A stretch of DNA of 20,000 nt from Prorocentrum cordatum (taxonomy: Eukaryota > Sar > Dinophyceae > Prorocentrales > Prorocentraceae): contig CAUYUJ010014607.1 in assembly GCA_963575745.1 (NCBI GenBank), positions 135,001-155,000 on the forward strand, written 5' to 3'. Below, one piece after another: positions 1 to 8,585 of the stretch. The stretch's first letter is position 1, and each line of letters begins with the position of its first letter. The notes beneath the pieces were generated by a model, which did not search any database, was not told the origin of the DNA, and was given only the letters and a program-made list of their open reading frames with translations. A program made the position numbers and the translations under genes.

Positions 1-159
1 CCGGAGGGACCAGGTACATCGGATGACGATATTTGTAATATCACCTGACTGCACCATCTTCCTGCTCTTCTTCTTCTTCTTCCCCTCGTTGCCTGCTCCT
101 CCTCGTCCTCTTCGGTCTTTCACAGGCTTCCCGCCCAGTGTTTTAAAGGTGCGCGATAA
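1..159. other. Unassigned sequence with a short CTT tract
   Basis: No gene or repeat unit is recognised here. The only visible structure is a short CTT/CCT-rich stretch around 60-110. The flank leads directly into the 115-bp repeat block. Confidence 0.5.
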
Positions 160-920
160 TCGGTGGCCGACGACGACGATGACGGAACGCCCCAACATGG
201 GCGACGACGACGACAGAACGCCCCAAGCAGGCCCCCCCAAGACATTCCCACAGTTCGTGTTCCCAGCAGTCCTTGCGGGAACATGATTCATCGGGCTCCC
301 AACATGGCTCCTCAAGAGGCGACGACGACGACGACGGACCGGCCCAAACAGCCCCAAAAGACATTCCCAAAGATCATGCTCCCAGAAGTCCTTGTGGGAA
401 CATGATTCATTAGGCCCTAGGCATGGCCGACGCCAATGACGCAGCGCCATCAGCAGCCCTCCAAGATAGGAGTACGCCCAAAAATCATGTTCCTGGAAGG
501 CGTGCCAGGAACATGATTCGTCAGGCCCCCAACATGGTTCCTAAGAGGCTATGATGAAGACGGAACGCCCCACGCAGCCCTCCAAGACACTTCCAACATT
601 CATTTTGCCAACAAGCCTTCCGGGGACATGATTCCTTGCGCCTTCAAAAGGCTTCCCCAAGAGGCGACGACAACGACGGCACGCCCCAAGCAGACCCCCA
701 AGACACTCCCAAAAGTCATGTCCCCAGAAGGCTTGCCGGGAGCATGATACATCAGGCCCTTAACAAGGGGGACGACGACGACGACGACGACGACGGAACG
801 CCGCAAGCAGCCTCCAAGACATCCCCACCATTCAGGTTCCGAAGAGGGCTTCTGGGACTTGGATTCATGAGGCCCTCCCCACGGGCGACGACGACGACGA
901 CAGAACGTTTTCGGCCGTTC
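160..920. repeat. ~115-bp tandem repeat block 1 (hairpin plus GAC tract)
   Basis: About six diverged head-to-tail copies. The shared landmark ACATGATTCATC or a variant falls near 281, 400, 511, 626 and 741, with a further degenerate copy near 861, giving steps of about 111-119 bp. Each unit has, in order, a (GAC)n tract of variable length, GGAACGCCCCAAGCAG, an AAGACATTCCCA-like stretch, and an inverted pair ATGTTCCC...GGGAACAT around an AGAAGGCCTTGC-like loop. Short open frames on both strands merely read the GAC tract as Asp or Val runs, so I treat the block as non-coding satellite. The same family resumes at 2101. Confidence 0.85.
483..518. repeat. Perfect hairpin inside one 115-bp unit
   Basis: AATCATGTTCCTGG (483-496) and CCAGGAACATGATT (505-518) are exact reverse complements with an 8-base loop. 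Neighbouring units keep the same stem with a few differences (about 373-408 and 256-289), so the hairpin is a standing part of the repeat unit. Confidence 0.9.
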
Positions 921-1380
921 TCAGGCGCCACAATCCCTCATTGGTCTAACAAACAGCTCAGGGTAGTAAAGCCGGATAGAGCTGATCCCTGGGGAAGGGG
1001 TTCACACATCCAGGGCTGCCGTTGGGAAAAAATCGCGGCGTCGGGGGTGGTGGGGGGAGGATAGGGAAAGCGGCGGAGTTTATTCAGTATCGGCTGACCG
1101 ACCCCAACCCCCATTGAGCCTCCTACCAACCTACCCTTCCCCCCGCCGCCGAGGCAAGGATTTACCCCCTGGAAACCCGAGGGAGACCACATACTTTCCA
1201 CCGTGTGGGGGGGATATATCGCTCAGTGGGACGAGGGCCACGCCAGTGGGGATAGGGGTCGGTTAAGCGATATCCAGTTATGAGATCAGCTGCGCCCAGT
1301 TGATCTTAGCGGCCCGACGGGCGGCTGAGAAAGTTTCTCGGTCACCGTTCTCTGTCTGGTTTCCCAGATCGGCCCCACCA
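921..1380. other. Unassigned spacer
   Basis: No convincing gene or long repeat. Two small inverted pairs are visible: ATATCGCT (1216-1223) with AGCGATAT (1266-1273), and GATCAGCTG with CAGTTGATC (1283-1306, one mismatch). A purine-rich GGGGTGGTGGGG stretch lies near 1045. The open frames here are short and unconvincing. Confidence 0.5.
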
Positions 1381-1860
1381 GGGCCCTGAGGGAAGCCCAA
1401 CGGGGACTCGAGACCAAGAGGACCCCAGAAGGGCCCCCAAAAGGCCACCCGACTGGCACCCAAGGGGGGCTCGTGGGTGCCACCGTCGGGGTGCCATCTC
1501 CGGGTCCTCTTAGAGTGTTATTGGGCCCCTCCTGGGCTGCTCTTGGGCTTCTTTTGAACACGGATGGGGTCTTTGAGAGGGCTCCAAGACGCCTCGAAGA
1601 TGGTTCCAAGAGGGCCAACTAGCTGCTCTTGGGCTCCTCTTGGGCTCCTCAGGAGATTCCGAAAGGCTCCCGAGAGAAGCCCAAGAGCGCCTCAAGAGCG
1701 CCTTCTGACAGTGGCGCCCAAAGGGCCCTCTTGAGTGCCACTGCTAGGGTGCTTTCTGGGAGCTTTCTTGGAGCCCTCCCGAGCCTTTCTTGGGCTTCTC
1801 TTGAGCCTTGGGCCCCTCTCGGGCTTCTTCTCGGCGCCTCGTGGCGCCTTCGCGTGTCCC
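1381..1860. repeat. Degenerate CTTGGGCTCC array, mixed orientation
   Basis: Short units such as CTTGGGCTCCT (for example around 1629-1650) and their complements, such as CCCAAGAGCGCC around 1680-1700, are interleaved, so orientation flips several times. Every reading frame stays open for long stretches on one or other strand, giving Pro, Arg, Ser and Trp-rich translations that resemble no protein I know. It is probably a decayed relative of the better ordered arrays at 3010 and 9005. Confidence 0.65.
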
Positions 1861-2100
1861 AACCCCCTAATCCAGAGAAACATTTGAGAAAGATGAAAGC
1901 TTTGAAGGAGTGCAGCGGGATAGAGGGATCCATAAAAGGCTCCGAAGGGATGCTCAAGATGAGGCCATGGGAGTTTCAACTTGGTCTCCATAATCGAAAA
2001 CCCAAGACAAATCCCAGACTGGCCTGTTTCACTGTCTGGGATTTGTCTGGGACTTCATGGGCCCTCATGGGGCGTCTGAGAGACCTCGGTAAGCTCCCGA
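1861..2100. other. Unassigned spacer with a hairpin
   Basis: This is non-repetitive sequence between the short-unit array and the second 115-bp block. Its only clear feature is the 15-bp-arm hairpin annotated separately at 2005-2048. Confidence 0.5.
2005..2048. repeat. Perfect 15-bp inverted repeat
   Basis: AGACAAATCCCAGAC (2005-2019) and GTCTGGGATTTGTCT (2034-2048) are exact reverse complements around a 14-base loop. Beyond a one-base bulge, three more bases pair on the outer side. There is no T-run or other sign of a terminator. Confidence 0.85.
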
Positions 2101-2490
2101 GAGCGTCGCAAGCAGGCCTTCCGAGAACATGATTCATCAGGTCCCCATTCAACGCGGGCGACGACGACGGTCGACGGAGCATCCCAAGCAGCCCCCCAGG
2201 ACATTCTCAACATGTTCCCATAAGGCCTTCCGGGAACATGATTCATCAGGCCTCCAACATGGCTCCCCCAGAGGCATGCCGACGACGGAACGCCTCAAGC
2301 ACCACCCCCAAAGCACACCCAACAAGCACATTTTAAGAAGGCTTTCGGGAATATGATTCATCAGGCCTCAAACCAGGCTCCGCAAGAGGCGACGACGACG
2401 ACGAGACGTTCCAAACAGCACACCACAAATCCTTGCTCCCAGAAAGCCTTCCAGGAAAATGATTCATCCGGCCTCCAACATGGCTCCAAG
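2101..2490. repeat. ~115-bp tandem repeat block 2
   Basis: Four more copies of the family seen at 160-920, with ATGATTCATC landmarks near 2127, 2236, 2351 and 2457 (steps of about 106-115 bp). The hairpin arms and the GAC tract are kept, and the loop of the second copy contains the palindrome AAGGCCTT. The two blocks are separated by about 1.2 kb of unrelated sequence, which suggests an insertion into one array or a later duplication. Confidence 0.85.
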
Positions 2491-2830
2491 AGAGTGTCCA
2501 GACAGGAGCCCCGCCAGGACAACCAGAACCCCTGAGCTCCCAGACCCCCCCCAAAGTCCCCAGCAACCCTCAAGACGTTTCCGAAACACTCCCTACAAAA
2601 CTGAAGAGGCCCCCGAGGCTTCCAGGACTCACCAAGTCTTAGAAGAGACCCCTGGGATCCTGACCAACCCCCAGGTGCGTATTCACGTGCATGTCTTGCA
2701 TGTCTAATGGTTTGGCTCGTATGCCATAGAAGCTGGTGATGGCAAAGGTAACGGGGGACCTACTTCTGATTCCAATCGCGTGTGTCTCATTGCTTCAGTG
2801 GAACTGCGAAGTCGTTGAGGCCTGGAGCCT
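2491..2830. other. Unassigned spacer
   Basis: No gene is recognised. The open frames here are short and Pro/Arg-rich. A small direct repeat, GCATGTCTTGCATGTCT, lies near 2688-2706. Confidence 0.45.
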
Positions 2831-2860
2831 GCTAGAACCTATGCGCGCGAAGCGCGCGCA
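2831..2860. repeat. GC hairpin motif, copy 1, beside a microsatellite
   Basis: GCTAGAACCTA (2831-2841) is followed by GCGCGCGAAGCGCGCGC (2843-2859), which folds as TGCGCGC/GCGCGCA. The same string, slightly longer, recurs at 13491-13521. In both places a long microsatellite follows at once, (TA)n here and (CT)n there. That shared design suggests a small mobile or amplifying element with a microsatellite-prone edge. Confidence 0.75.
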
Positions 2861-2862
2861 CT

Positions 2863-2961
2863 GTTATTTATATATATATATATATTCATATATATGTATA
2901 TTCATATATTCATATATATATATGTGAATATATATATATATATGTATATATATATGTATAT
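2863..2961. repeat. (TA)n microsatellite with TATTCA and TATG interruptions
   Basis: About 100 bp of almost pure alternating T and A, broken by ATTCATAT and ATGTATAT. It starts three bases after the GC hairpin and ends at TGGGTAGGGG. Open frames through it encode only Tyr/Ile/His runs. Confidence 0.95.
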
Positions 2962-3183
2962 GGGTAGGGGGTCCTGGGCCCCCCAAAGTGCACTGATTTA
3001 TCTTCTGGCCGTTTCGGGCCCGGCGGGGGGCGCCAAAAAACGTCAAAGGGGGCAAGAGGGCGCCAAGATGGCCCAAGAGCGCTCCAAGAGAGCCCAAGAC
3101 CTCACAAGAGCGTTTCAAAATTGGTCCAACATGGCTTGAAGACAGCCCGAGAAGGCTTCAAGACGGCCAAGATGCTCTCAAAA

Positions 3184-3300
3184 GGAATTCCACGAGGCAC
3201 TCAGGAGACAAACAAAGTGCTGTTTTCTATTTGAAGGTTTTTCGTGTTCTCTCTGTTTCGTGCTTCCGACTGTCCAAGACCGCCATTCCGAGGCCTCAGA
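3184..3300 (-). repeat. Conserved core 1, copy e
   Basis: Read on the minus strand it runs GTCGGAAGCACGAAACAG, then GAGAACACGAAAAACCTTC, then an A-rich stretch. It matches the core at 10640-10722 in order and spacing. It breaks the regular CCAAGA array for about 100 bases. Confidence 0.65.
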
Positions 3301-3436
3301 AATAAGTTCAACGCGGCCCAAGAGGCACCCAAACAGGGCACCACGACGGCGCAAGAGAGCCCCAAGACTGCCCAAGAGCGCCCCAAGACGGCCCACGAGG
3401 CGCCCAAGATCGCCCAAGAGGGCCCCAAGAGGGGCT

Positions 3437-3495
3437 CAAGAGGTGGAACACGAACAACCGACAATTCAAGCCTTCCGCCCCAAAAGCCTTCCAGG
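3437..3495. repeat. Conserved core 2, copy in the first array
   Basis: GGAACACGAACAACCGACAA, then TTCAAGCCTTCCGCCCC, then CCAGGAGGCCCC. It aligns with 13154-13208 and, more weakly, with 12428-12500 and 12777-12840. It lies about 110-150 bp beyond core 1 in each case, so the order core 1 then core 2 is preserved. Confidence 0.6.
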
Positions 3496-3834
3496 AGGCC
3501 CCAAGAGGCCCCCAACAGAGCCCAAGAGGCCCCCCAGAGGCCCCCTAGATGCCCCACGAGGCCCCAACGAGGCCCCAAAGAGGCCCCAAAGAGAACCCAA
3601 GGGCACCCCAAACGGCCCCCAAAAGACCTCCAAAACATACCGGTGCATAGCAAAGGACCGCCTCTAGGGTCCCGGACGGCGTCAGAGGCCCTACGGCCCA
3701 GATAGCCCCAACGTGGCCCCAGATGGGCCCAACACGGCCAATACACAGCCCAAGAGCCTGCCAAAAGGGCCCAAGAGAGCTCCGAGAGGCGTCTCGAAAG
3801 AGCCCGAACAGGCCCATATCCTTGATTTCCGGTA

Positions 3835-3905
3835 GTTGTTTCCTTATGTTTTTCGTTTTCTCGCGCTGTCGAGCTCTTCCAACGCTCGAAGACGGCAGAA
3901 GACGC
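3835..3905 (-). repeat. Conserved core 1, copy f
   Basis: The minus strand reads GAGCGTTGGAAGAGCTCGAC, then AGCGCGAGAAAACGAAAAAC, then ATAAGGAAACAAC. It is very similar to copy g at 5088-5145, including the GTCTTCGAGC lead-in. Confidence 0.65.
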
Positions 3906-4225
3906 CCCGAAGATTGCCCCCAAGACCGCCGAAGAGGCCCCAAAAAGAGCCCCAAGACGGCCCAGGAGAGCCTGAAGATTGCCCAAAATCAGCCCAAGAT
4001 TGCCCACCATAATCTTAGGAGATGCACAAGAAGGGCCCCAGAGCGGGAGCGGGAGGCCCCAAGGAGCTCCAGGGCGGCCCAGGTGATCCCGACTTGGCCC
4101 AAGAGGAGCTCCAGACGGAAAACACATAGCCCAAGTGGCCTCCAAGAGGGCCCAAGAGAGCTCTGAGAGACGTCCCGAGAGAGCCCAAAGAGGCCCACAT
4201 CGTTGATCCGTAAGGGCTTCGCCCC

Positions 4226-4307
4226 ATGCCGCCTGCCCCCTGTCTCGGATAATGGGAGATGCAAAAGTTAGATCATGAGGTCTGGGCGCCGCCGTGAAGC
4301 AGTGTCG
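4226..4307. other. Short spacer before the 73-bp satellite
   Basis: Non-repetitive sequence with no feature I can support. A degraded satellite edge appears to begin near 4308. Confidence 0.4.
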
Positions 4308-4869
4308 GGACCTGTTTGTTTTTCGACCCTGACCCTACGGATCCGCGTCACGGGTGCCACCGAATTTCAGAAATGTTGCAAATCCTTTGTGTGTTTGGAC
4401 CCTGACCCCGCCGATCTGCGTGAGGTGTGCCAACGAATTTCTGAAATATGGCAAATCCCATGTGTTTTTGGACCCTGACCCTGCCGATCTGCGTGAGGGG
4501 TGCCACCGAATTTTAGAAATGTAGCAAATCCCATGTGTTTTTGGACCCTGACCCCGCCGATCTGCGTGAGGTTTGCCAGCGAACTTTTCAAATGTGGTAA
4601 ATCCTTTGAGTTTTTGCACCCTAACCCCGCCGATCTGCGTGAGGGGTGCCACCGAATGTCAGAAATGTAGCAAATCCTTTGTGTCTTTGGACCCTGACCC
4701 CGCCGATCTTCGTGAGGGGTGCCAGCAAATTTCAGAAATGTGGCAAATCCCATTTGTTTTTGGACCCTGACCCCACCGATCTGCTTGAGGGGTGCCACCG
4801 AATTTCAGAAATGTAGCAAATCCCATGTGTTTTTGGACCCTGACCCCGCCGATCTGCGTGAGTGGTGTC
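4308..4869. repeat. 73-bp satellite, seven full copies and partial ends
   Basis: The landmark GACCCTGACC (CACCCTAACC in one copy) occurs at 4325, 4398, 4471, 4544, 4617, 4690, 4763 and 4836, every step being exactly 73 bp. The unit continues CCGCCGATCTGCGTGAGG, GGTGCCACCGAATTTCAG and AAATGTAGCAAATCC. Copies differ only by substitutions, with no net length change. Because 73 is not a multiple of 3, an open frame changes frame at each copy, and one minus frame of the common unit contains TGA, so the open frames of up to 143 codons here are not evidence of a gene. There are no unique spacers, so it is not a CRISPR array. Confidence 0.95.
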
Positions 4870-5087
4870 AATTTTTACCCACCCCAGCAATTCAAACAAC
4901 ACTCTCAGGGCGTCGTAAAAATGCCCGTTTTGGGCCTCCCCCCCTCGCGAGGTCCATCAACAAGGAACAGTAAGCAGCAAGAAGCAGAACTGGAACAGTG
5001 CAAACTGGAAGCTGCAACTGGCACAGGAAACTGCGAACCTTCGGCCTACAGCCTGATGGCCCCCACAAGGGGGCCGGCGAATTTGCA
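4870..5087. other. Unassigned spacer
   Basis: The satellite ends abruptly near 4869. The rest has a few loosely repeated words (GGAACAGTGC, AACTGGAAGCTGC) around 4985-5030 and a GGCCCCC/GGGGGCC pair near 5058-5078. No gene is supported. Confidence 0.4.
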
Positions 5088-5345
5088 CTGGTTTGTTTGA
5101 TGTGTTTCGCTTTCTCGCGCTCTCGAGCTTCCATTGCTCGAAGACGGCAGAAGACGCCCCCAAGATCGCCCCCAAGACCGCCGAAGAGGCACCCAAAGGA
5201 GCCCCAAGACGGCCCCAGGGAGCCCGAAAATTGCCCAGGAGGAGCCCCAGACCTAAGAGAGCCCCAGGACAGGCCCAAGCTGGGCCACAGAGCGGGAGCG
5301 GGAGGCCCCAAGGCGCTCCAAGACGGCCCAGATGGCCCGGGCCTC
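5088..5345. repeat. CCAAGA-orientation array with core 1, copy g
   Basis: Core 1 comes first (about 5088-5145; minus strand GAGCAATGGAAGCTCGAGAG then CGCGAGAAAGCGAAACACAT). It is followed on the plus strand by CCAAGATCGCC, CCAAGACCGCC and CCAAGACGGCC units. The composition and the core match the 3010-4225 array, so this is a detached piece of the same family beyond the 73-bp satellite. Confidence 0.7.
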
Positions 5346-5740
5346 CCCAATCCGTCCCGCCTTACCGCCCCCTTCCCTTGCCTCCATTCCTTCTTCTCTC
5401 CTCTTCCTCTGCTCACCCCTCAGTTTTCGCGCTCCTCCCTCCTCTGCTGGGACGGCCCCGCCAGAGCGTCAGACAGGCCCCGCCAGAGCGAGCGGGGCAT
5501 GTGGTGGATTCGGCGAATAAAATCGTTCGGCGCCTTTGGCGCATGAAACAGAAATTGTGCTGGCTGTCCTGATGGTTGCCCCGGTGGATACGTAGATAGT
5601 GCGATCGACAGGTAGACACTGAGGCCCACAGATCGTGAGACCAGTAGAAGTTGCTCGATGGGTGAAGACGGTTGTCCCGATGGTTAACCCGTTGTTGGTC
5701 CCACCCCCGCCCTCCAACATCATCATCATCGGCGTTTGGC
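5346..5740. other. Unassigned spacer with a short direct repeat
   Basis: A pyrimidine-rich stretch (5360-5440) is followed by GGCCCCGCCAGAGCG twice, near 5453 and 5477. From 5570 to 5730 there are loosely repeated words related to GATGGTTGCCC, and an ATC run at 5720-5731. No gene is supported. Confidence 0.4.
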
Positions 5741-5904
5741 CTGTCTAGGGGGCCACATGCGAACCCTACCCCTACCCCCCACGATTTCTGAGGGGGAGGG
5801 TGGGGTTCACTTCGCTCGAGAGCTCCCGAACGAAGTGAACCCCACCCTCCCCCCCAGAAATCGTGGGGGGTAGGGGTAGGGTTCGCATGTGGCCCCCTAC
5901 TGTC
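5741..5904. mobile_element. Foldback MITE-like element with 5-bp target duplication
   Basis: Two 69-bp arms, 5746-5814 and 5831-5899, are reverse complements with a single mismatch (68 of 69 pairs), around a 16-base loop containing CTCGAG. The ends are TAGGGGGCCACATGCGAAC and its complement. CTGTC lies immediately outside both ends (5741-5745 and 5900-5904), as expected for a 5-bp target-site duplication left by a DNA transposase. There is no coding capacity, so the element would be non-autonomous. Each arm also holds runs of G or C that could form a G-quadruplex. The near-perfect arms suggest a recent insertion. Confidence 0.85.
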
Positions 5905-6576
5905 TTATACAAGTACGTTTAGATGTTCATGTGGTTGGCTGACCCTTGGGGGGGAGAAGAAGGGAGGGAGCCCTGGCCTCGCCCGAGGAGTCAAAGGACC
6001 TGGACAAGGCGGCCGCCGCACCGTGCGGAGGGGGGGGGAGCGGCAACAGATCGGCCACAAGCCAGGAGAGCGGAGGTCCTTGCCCCCCACGTCGGGGCGG
6101 ACGAAAAAGGGCGGATACAGTCAACCCGCATAGTGAGGATGGGCAACCTTCCCAAGGGTACCCTTGCATCCTTGCCCCTTCGGCCCGTCCTTGGCGACTC
6201 TCGCTGGCCAGCCTCGTCCGAAAAGCGCCAGCGCGGCCCTCCAAGGCCCCCTTGCATCCTTACCGCGCACCCTTACTATATGGGTTGAGTGTAGGGGGGG
6301 GGTGACGCGAAGTCTGCTGCCCGCAGCTGGTTGCGGTCCCAACGCCGAGCGCCGTTCTTCCATGCATCGGCGGGTCCCGGCGCCAGGAGGCGCCGGCGCC
6401 GGAGGAACCAGCTGCGTGAGCTGACTCGCGAACCCCTTTCTTGCTACTCCCCCCTGTCGCCCGACCCGACCATGGGAGGCCCATGGGTTCCGGCTATCTC
6501 GCGTGCTCTTGAGAGCGCTCGGGCGTGTTGGCGCCCAGATCCGCCACAACTCAGAAAAATGAAAATCCTCACCCCC
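5905..6576. other. Unassigned GC-rich spacer
   Basis: Overlapping open frames exist on both strands, none resembling a known protein. Small repeats are visible: CCCTTGCATCCTT near 6161 and 6250, and a GGCGCC-rich inverted cluster near 6380-6402. No gene is supported. Confidence 0.4.
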
Positions 6577-6773
6577 CTAGAGTGAAGTCGGGCCTGTCGC
6601 CCTACAGGTGGATTTTCGACGAAAAATAAAAAAGACCCCAAAAATACTCAAAGAATAGTCTGGGGACTATGTTGGGTGTATTTTTGGACCATCTTAGGGT
6701 ATTTATGGTGTATTTGTTTAAATTGTTCGTCGAAAATCCCCCTGTAGGGGGGACAGGCCCGACCTAACCCTAG
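6577..6773. mobile_element. Foldback element 2 with an AT-rich centre
   Basis: The left arm 6577-6623 and right arm 6726-6773 are inverted copies that agree at most positions (one 1-base gap and a few mismatches). The shared core is TCGGGCCTGTC, then CCCTACAGG, then GGATTTTCGACGAA. The ~100-bp AT-rich centre holds nested pairs CCAAAAATAC/GTATTTTTGG (6638-6647 and 6678-6687) and ATAGTC/GACTAT (6655-6670), so the whole ~197 bp can fold as one long hairpin. I see no target-site duplication. It could be a MITE or an RNA-forming element. Confidence 0.65.
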
Positions 6774-7041
6774 AGGCCCATCGATGTTGGGCATCTTGGA
6801 GGCGACAAGAAAACCAGATGTCGAGGCGCCGACGGCTCGAGAGGAGCGGCCGGGGAGTGCCTGAGCTTCCCCCGCGCTCGAACGGTTTTGTGGATTTGGC
6901 GGGAGAAGGAAAAAGGAGGGCAGAGGAGAGGACGCGAATCGACGATGAAAGGAGAGGAAAAAGGAGAGGGGGGACTGCCAGTCTAGGTGCGCTCGCGCCA
7001 GACCTGACGTCCGACTCCCACCCGTCCCGTCCCATGGCACG
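6774..7041. other. Unassigned, possibly exon-like charged stretch
   Basis: Plus-strand reading of 6880-6970 gives a short Glu/Arg-rich stretch (GEGKRRAEERTRIDDERR). It might be an exon belonging with the charged segment just downstream, but no splice signals or homologue confirm it, and the minus strand is open as well. Confidence 0.25.
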
Positions 7042-7284
7042 AATTGCTTGTGTATCTGTCCGCCGATGAGTCTCACTGTGGACAACCCCACACACACACA
7101 CACGGGACCTCCATCGTGTTGTGGCAACAAGGACACGCAAGCTCTGCACATTGGAGGAGAAGCTGGCGGATGAGCAGGAGGAAGAGGAGAGGACATTGAG
7201 GAAGGACGAGGAGGAGGAATGGCAGCAGCAGGGAGCAGAGGGAACGGGAGAAGCAGGAGGACCAGGCGAAGGCGGGCGAGGGGA
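7042..7284 (+). pseudogene. Charged coiled-coil gene fragment, copy A (frameshifted)
   Basis: This segment is about 90% or more identical by eye to 11413-11652. From about 7121 it reads TRKLCTLEEKLADEQEEEER and continues in a Glu/Gln-rich helix up to EEEEWQQQ. The sequence has no stop and a heptad-like charged pattern, as expected of a coiled coil. At about 7229-7231 it has one extra G compared with copy B, which shifts the frame so the matching EQREREKQEDQAK reading is lost. Upstream are a (CA)n run and GTGGCAACAAG, which could be an intron end. The family is unknown. The duplication and frameshift argue for a dead copy or a fragment carried by a mobile element. Confidence 0.5.
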
Positions 7285-7799
7285 AAAGACGACAGGGGCG
7301 ACAACCACGAGGAGGCATTCCGATCCAAGATTGCGGCCCGTGCTAGGGCGAGAGCGCCATTCTGAGCGGCGGGAGCAAAGCGCCGATCCTGACGTGAGGC
7401 CAAGGTTGCAGCGAGAGCACTGCTTTGAAGCACCCGGGAAAAACGTTCCGAGTGCAAAAAAAAATGAAAGACCAACGTCTGAAGTCTTGTTGTATAAACA
7501 GGAAGGGAGGGGGGGGGGGCGGAACATCTTCTGGACAGCGTCAGGGAAGATTACACGAGCCATAATGGGGGGAGTTGAGATCATCGCCGCACTGGGGGAC
7601 CCAGCGGCTTCGACACCCGTTTCGAGAGGTTCGAGGAGCCAAAACTGGCGTGAACCGAAATTCTTGACGCTTCGCGTATCCCCACCAGCCCATCCTACAT
7701 ATTTCTGTGAGAAGCAGTTGATCGTTTCGGTTGCTCTTACATGTGTGTGTGTGTCGCAGTATTCTGGGCTTCGCGTCCCGCGCGATCGCTCGATTGAAT
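7285..7799. other. Unassigned spacer
   Basis: Downstream of the duplicated segment the two copies share nothing. A short plus-strand reading, EEAFRSKIAARARARAPF followed by a stop, lies near 7310-7376 but in a different frame from the helix. A TGTGTGTGTGTCGCAG stretch at 7744-7759 resembles an intron acceptor. No gene is supported. Confidence 0.35.
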
Positions 7800-8320
7800 T
7801 TATTTTGAAGCAGTTTTTGGGCGTCTGGGGTCCTTTTAGACGCCATCGGGGCGCTCTGGGGGGGCATCGTGGAGCAAATGTATCAAAGACGAGCAGAGCT
7901 TTAATTAGCGTTGCCCCTCCAGACTATCTAAAATCGCTTCCTGGACCCCCTCTTGGAGCGCTCTTGGACGCTGTTGAGGCAGTCTTGAGGCTCTCTTGGG
8001 CCCCTGTTGGGGCCCAGTTGGGACATCTTGGCGCCATCTTGAGGCCTCGGATGGGCTTCGGAAGCGAAAAAGTGAGAACACCAAAAACATTGTTTTTCCC
8101 TAGGGTGTTGCAGCATTTCGGCCTTTTGAGGGCACTCTAGTGATGCTCTTGTGGGCACTTGGAACCATCTTGGAGCGGTTTTGGAACGTGTTGGAGCGTC
8201 TTCTGAACCATCTTCAGGCATCTTGCGCTATCTTGAGCCATCTTGGAGGCGATCTTGGGCTCTCTGAGGCCCTCTTGGAGCCGTCCTGGGCCATCTTGGA
8301 CGCTCTGACCGCTCCCCGCC
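7800..8320. repeat. TCTTGG-orientation array with core 1, copy a
   Basis: From about 7930 the plus strand carries CTCTTGGAGCG, TCTTGGACGC and TCTTGGGCCCC units, the reverse orientation of the arrays at 3010 and 5088. Core 1 lies at about 8050-8110 (GCTTCGGAAGCGAAAAAG, then GAGAACACCAAAAACATTG). The array resumes after it with TTGGAGCG and CATCTTG units. Open frames through it are set by the repeat. Confidence 0.7.
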
Positions 8321-8338
8321 CCTCCTGCCCAGGTCAGT

Positions 8339-8402
8339 GGGGAGGGGGTAGGGGGAGGGGTAAACCCCTCCCCGAAGGGGAAGAGGGAGGGGTGGAAGAG
8401 GA
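8339..8402. other. G-quadruplex motif and snap-back stem
   Basis: G-runs of 4, 5, 5 and 4 separated by A, TA and A occupy 8339-8360, a textbook quadruplex pattern. The last run also pairs in a 10-bp stem: GGGGAGGGGT, AA, ACCCCTCCCC. A regulatory role is possible, but nothing nearby shows one. Confidence 0.65.
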
Positions 8403-8585
8403 AACGCCCTGAACCACCGACGCCCAGAGGGCTGGTGGGAGTTCCAGAGGTCCGCGCGGAGTTTCGCAAGTTTGTGTTTACGCATTTTGTTGTTCTTCTC
8501 GTCAGATCGTCGAGGCGAACAGATACCCCCAGGGTGATACAACAGTTCAGCGGGGCGCCCAATGAGGAAGGCAGAGGTCAGCCAC
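8403..8585. other. Unassigned spacer
   Basis: Non-repetitive sequence. A minus-strand frame starting at 8562 begins plausibly but runs straight into the repeat array, so I do not call a gene. Confidence 0.35.

Larger units (their letters stand above)
3010..4225. repeat. CCAAGA-orientation short-period array with two embedded cores
   Basis: This is a 1.2-kb array of ~10/11-bp units of the form GGCCCCAAGAGGCCCAAGA. It contains two copies of a conserved non-repetitive core (3184-3300 and 3835-3905) and one copy of a second landmark (3437-3495). The minus strand is open for 314 codons and two plus frames for about 150. The translations are Gly/Leu/Trp or Pro/Arg/Lys repeats set by composition, with no known domain and no agreed frame between copies. 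I therefore annotate repeat, not gene. Confidence 0.8.

Noticed and set aside
3201-4145. 314-codon minus-strand open frame
   Set aside because: It lies wholly in the CCAAGA array, is Gly/Leu/Trp-rich from the repeat, and overlaps several open frames on both strands. Core copies within it are not read in one consistent frame.
4308-4869. CRISPR-like regular spacing
   Set aside because: The 73-bp units are contiguous with no unique spacers, in a clearly eukaryotic setting.
5766-5784. CCCTACCCCTACCC resembling telomere repeat
   Set aside because: Only a few irregular units within a foldback arm, mirrored in the other arm; it is explained by the element.
6648-7584. Two overlapping minus-strand open frames of 275 and 288 codons
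   Set aside because: They lie opposite the charged coiled-coil segment and share sequence in two frames. The Ser/Cys/Pro-rich translation is the complement of Glu/Lys/Gln-rich coding sequence.
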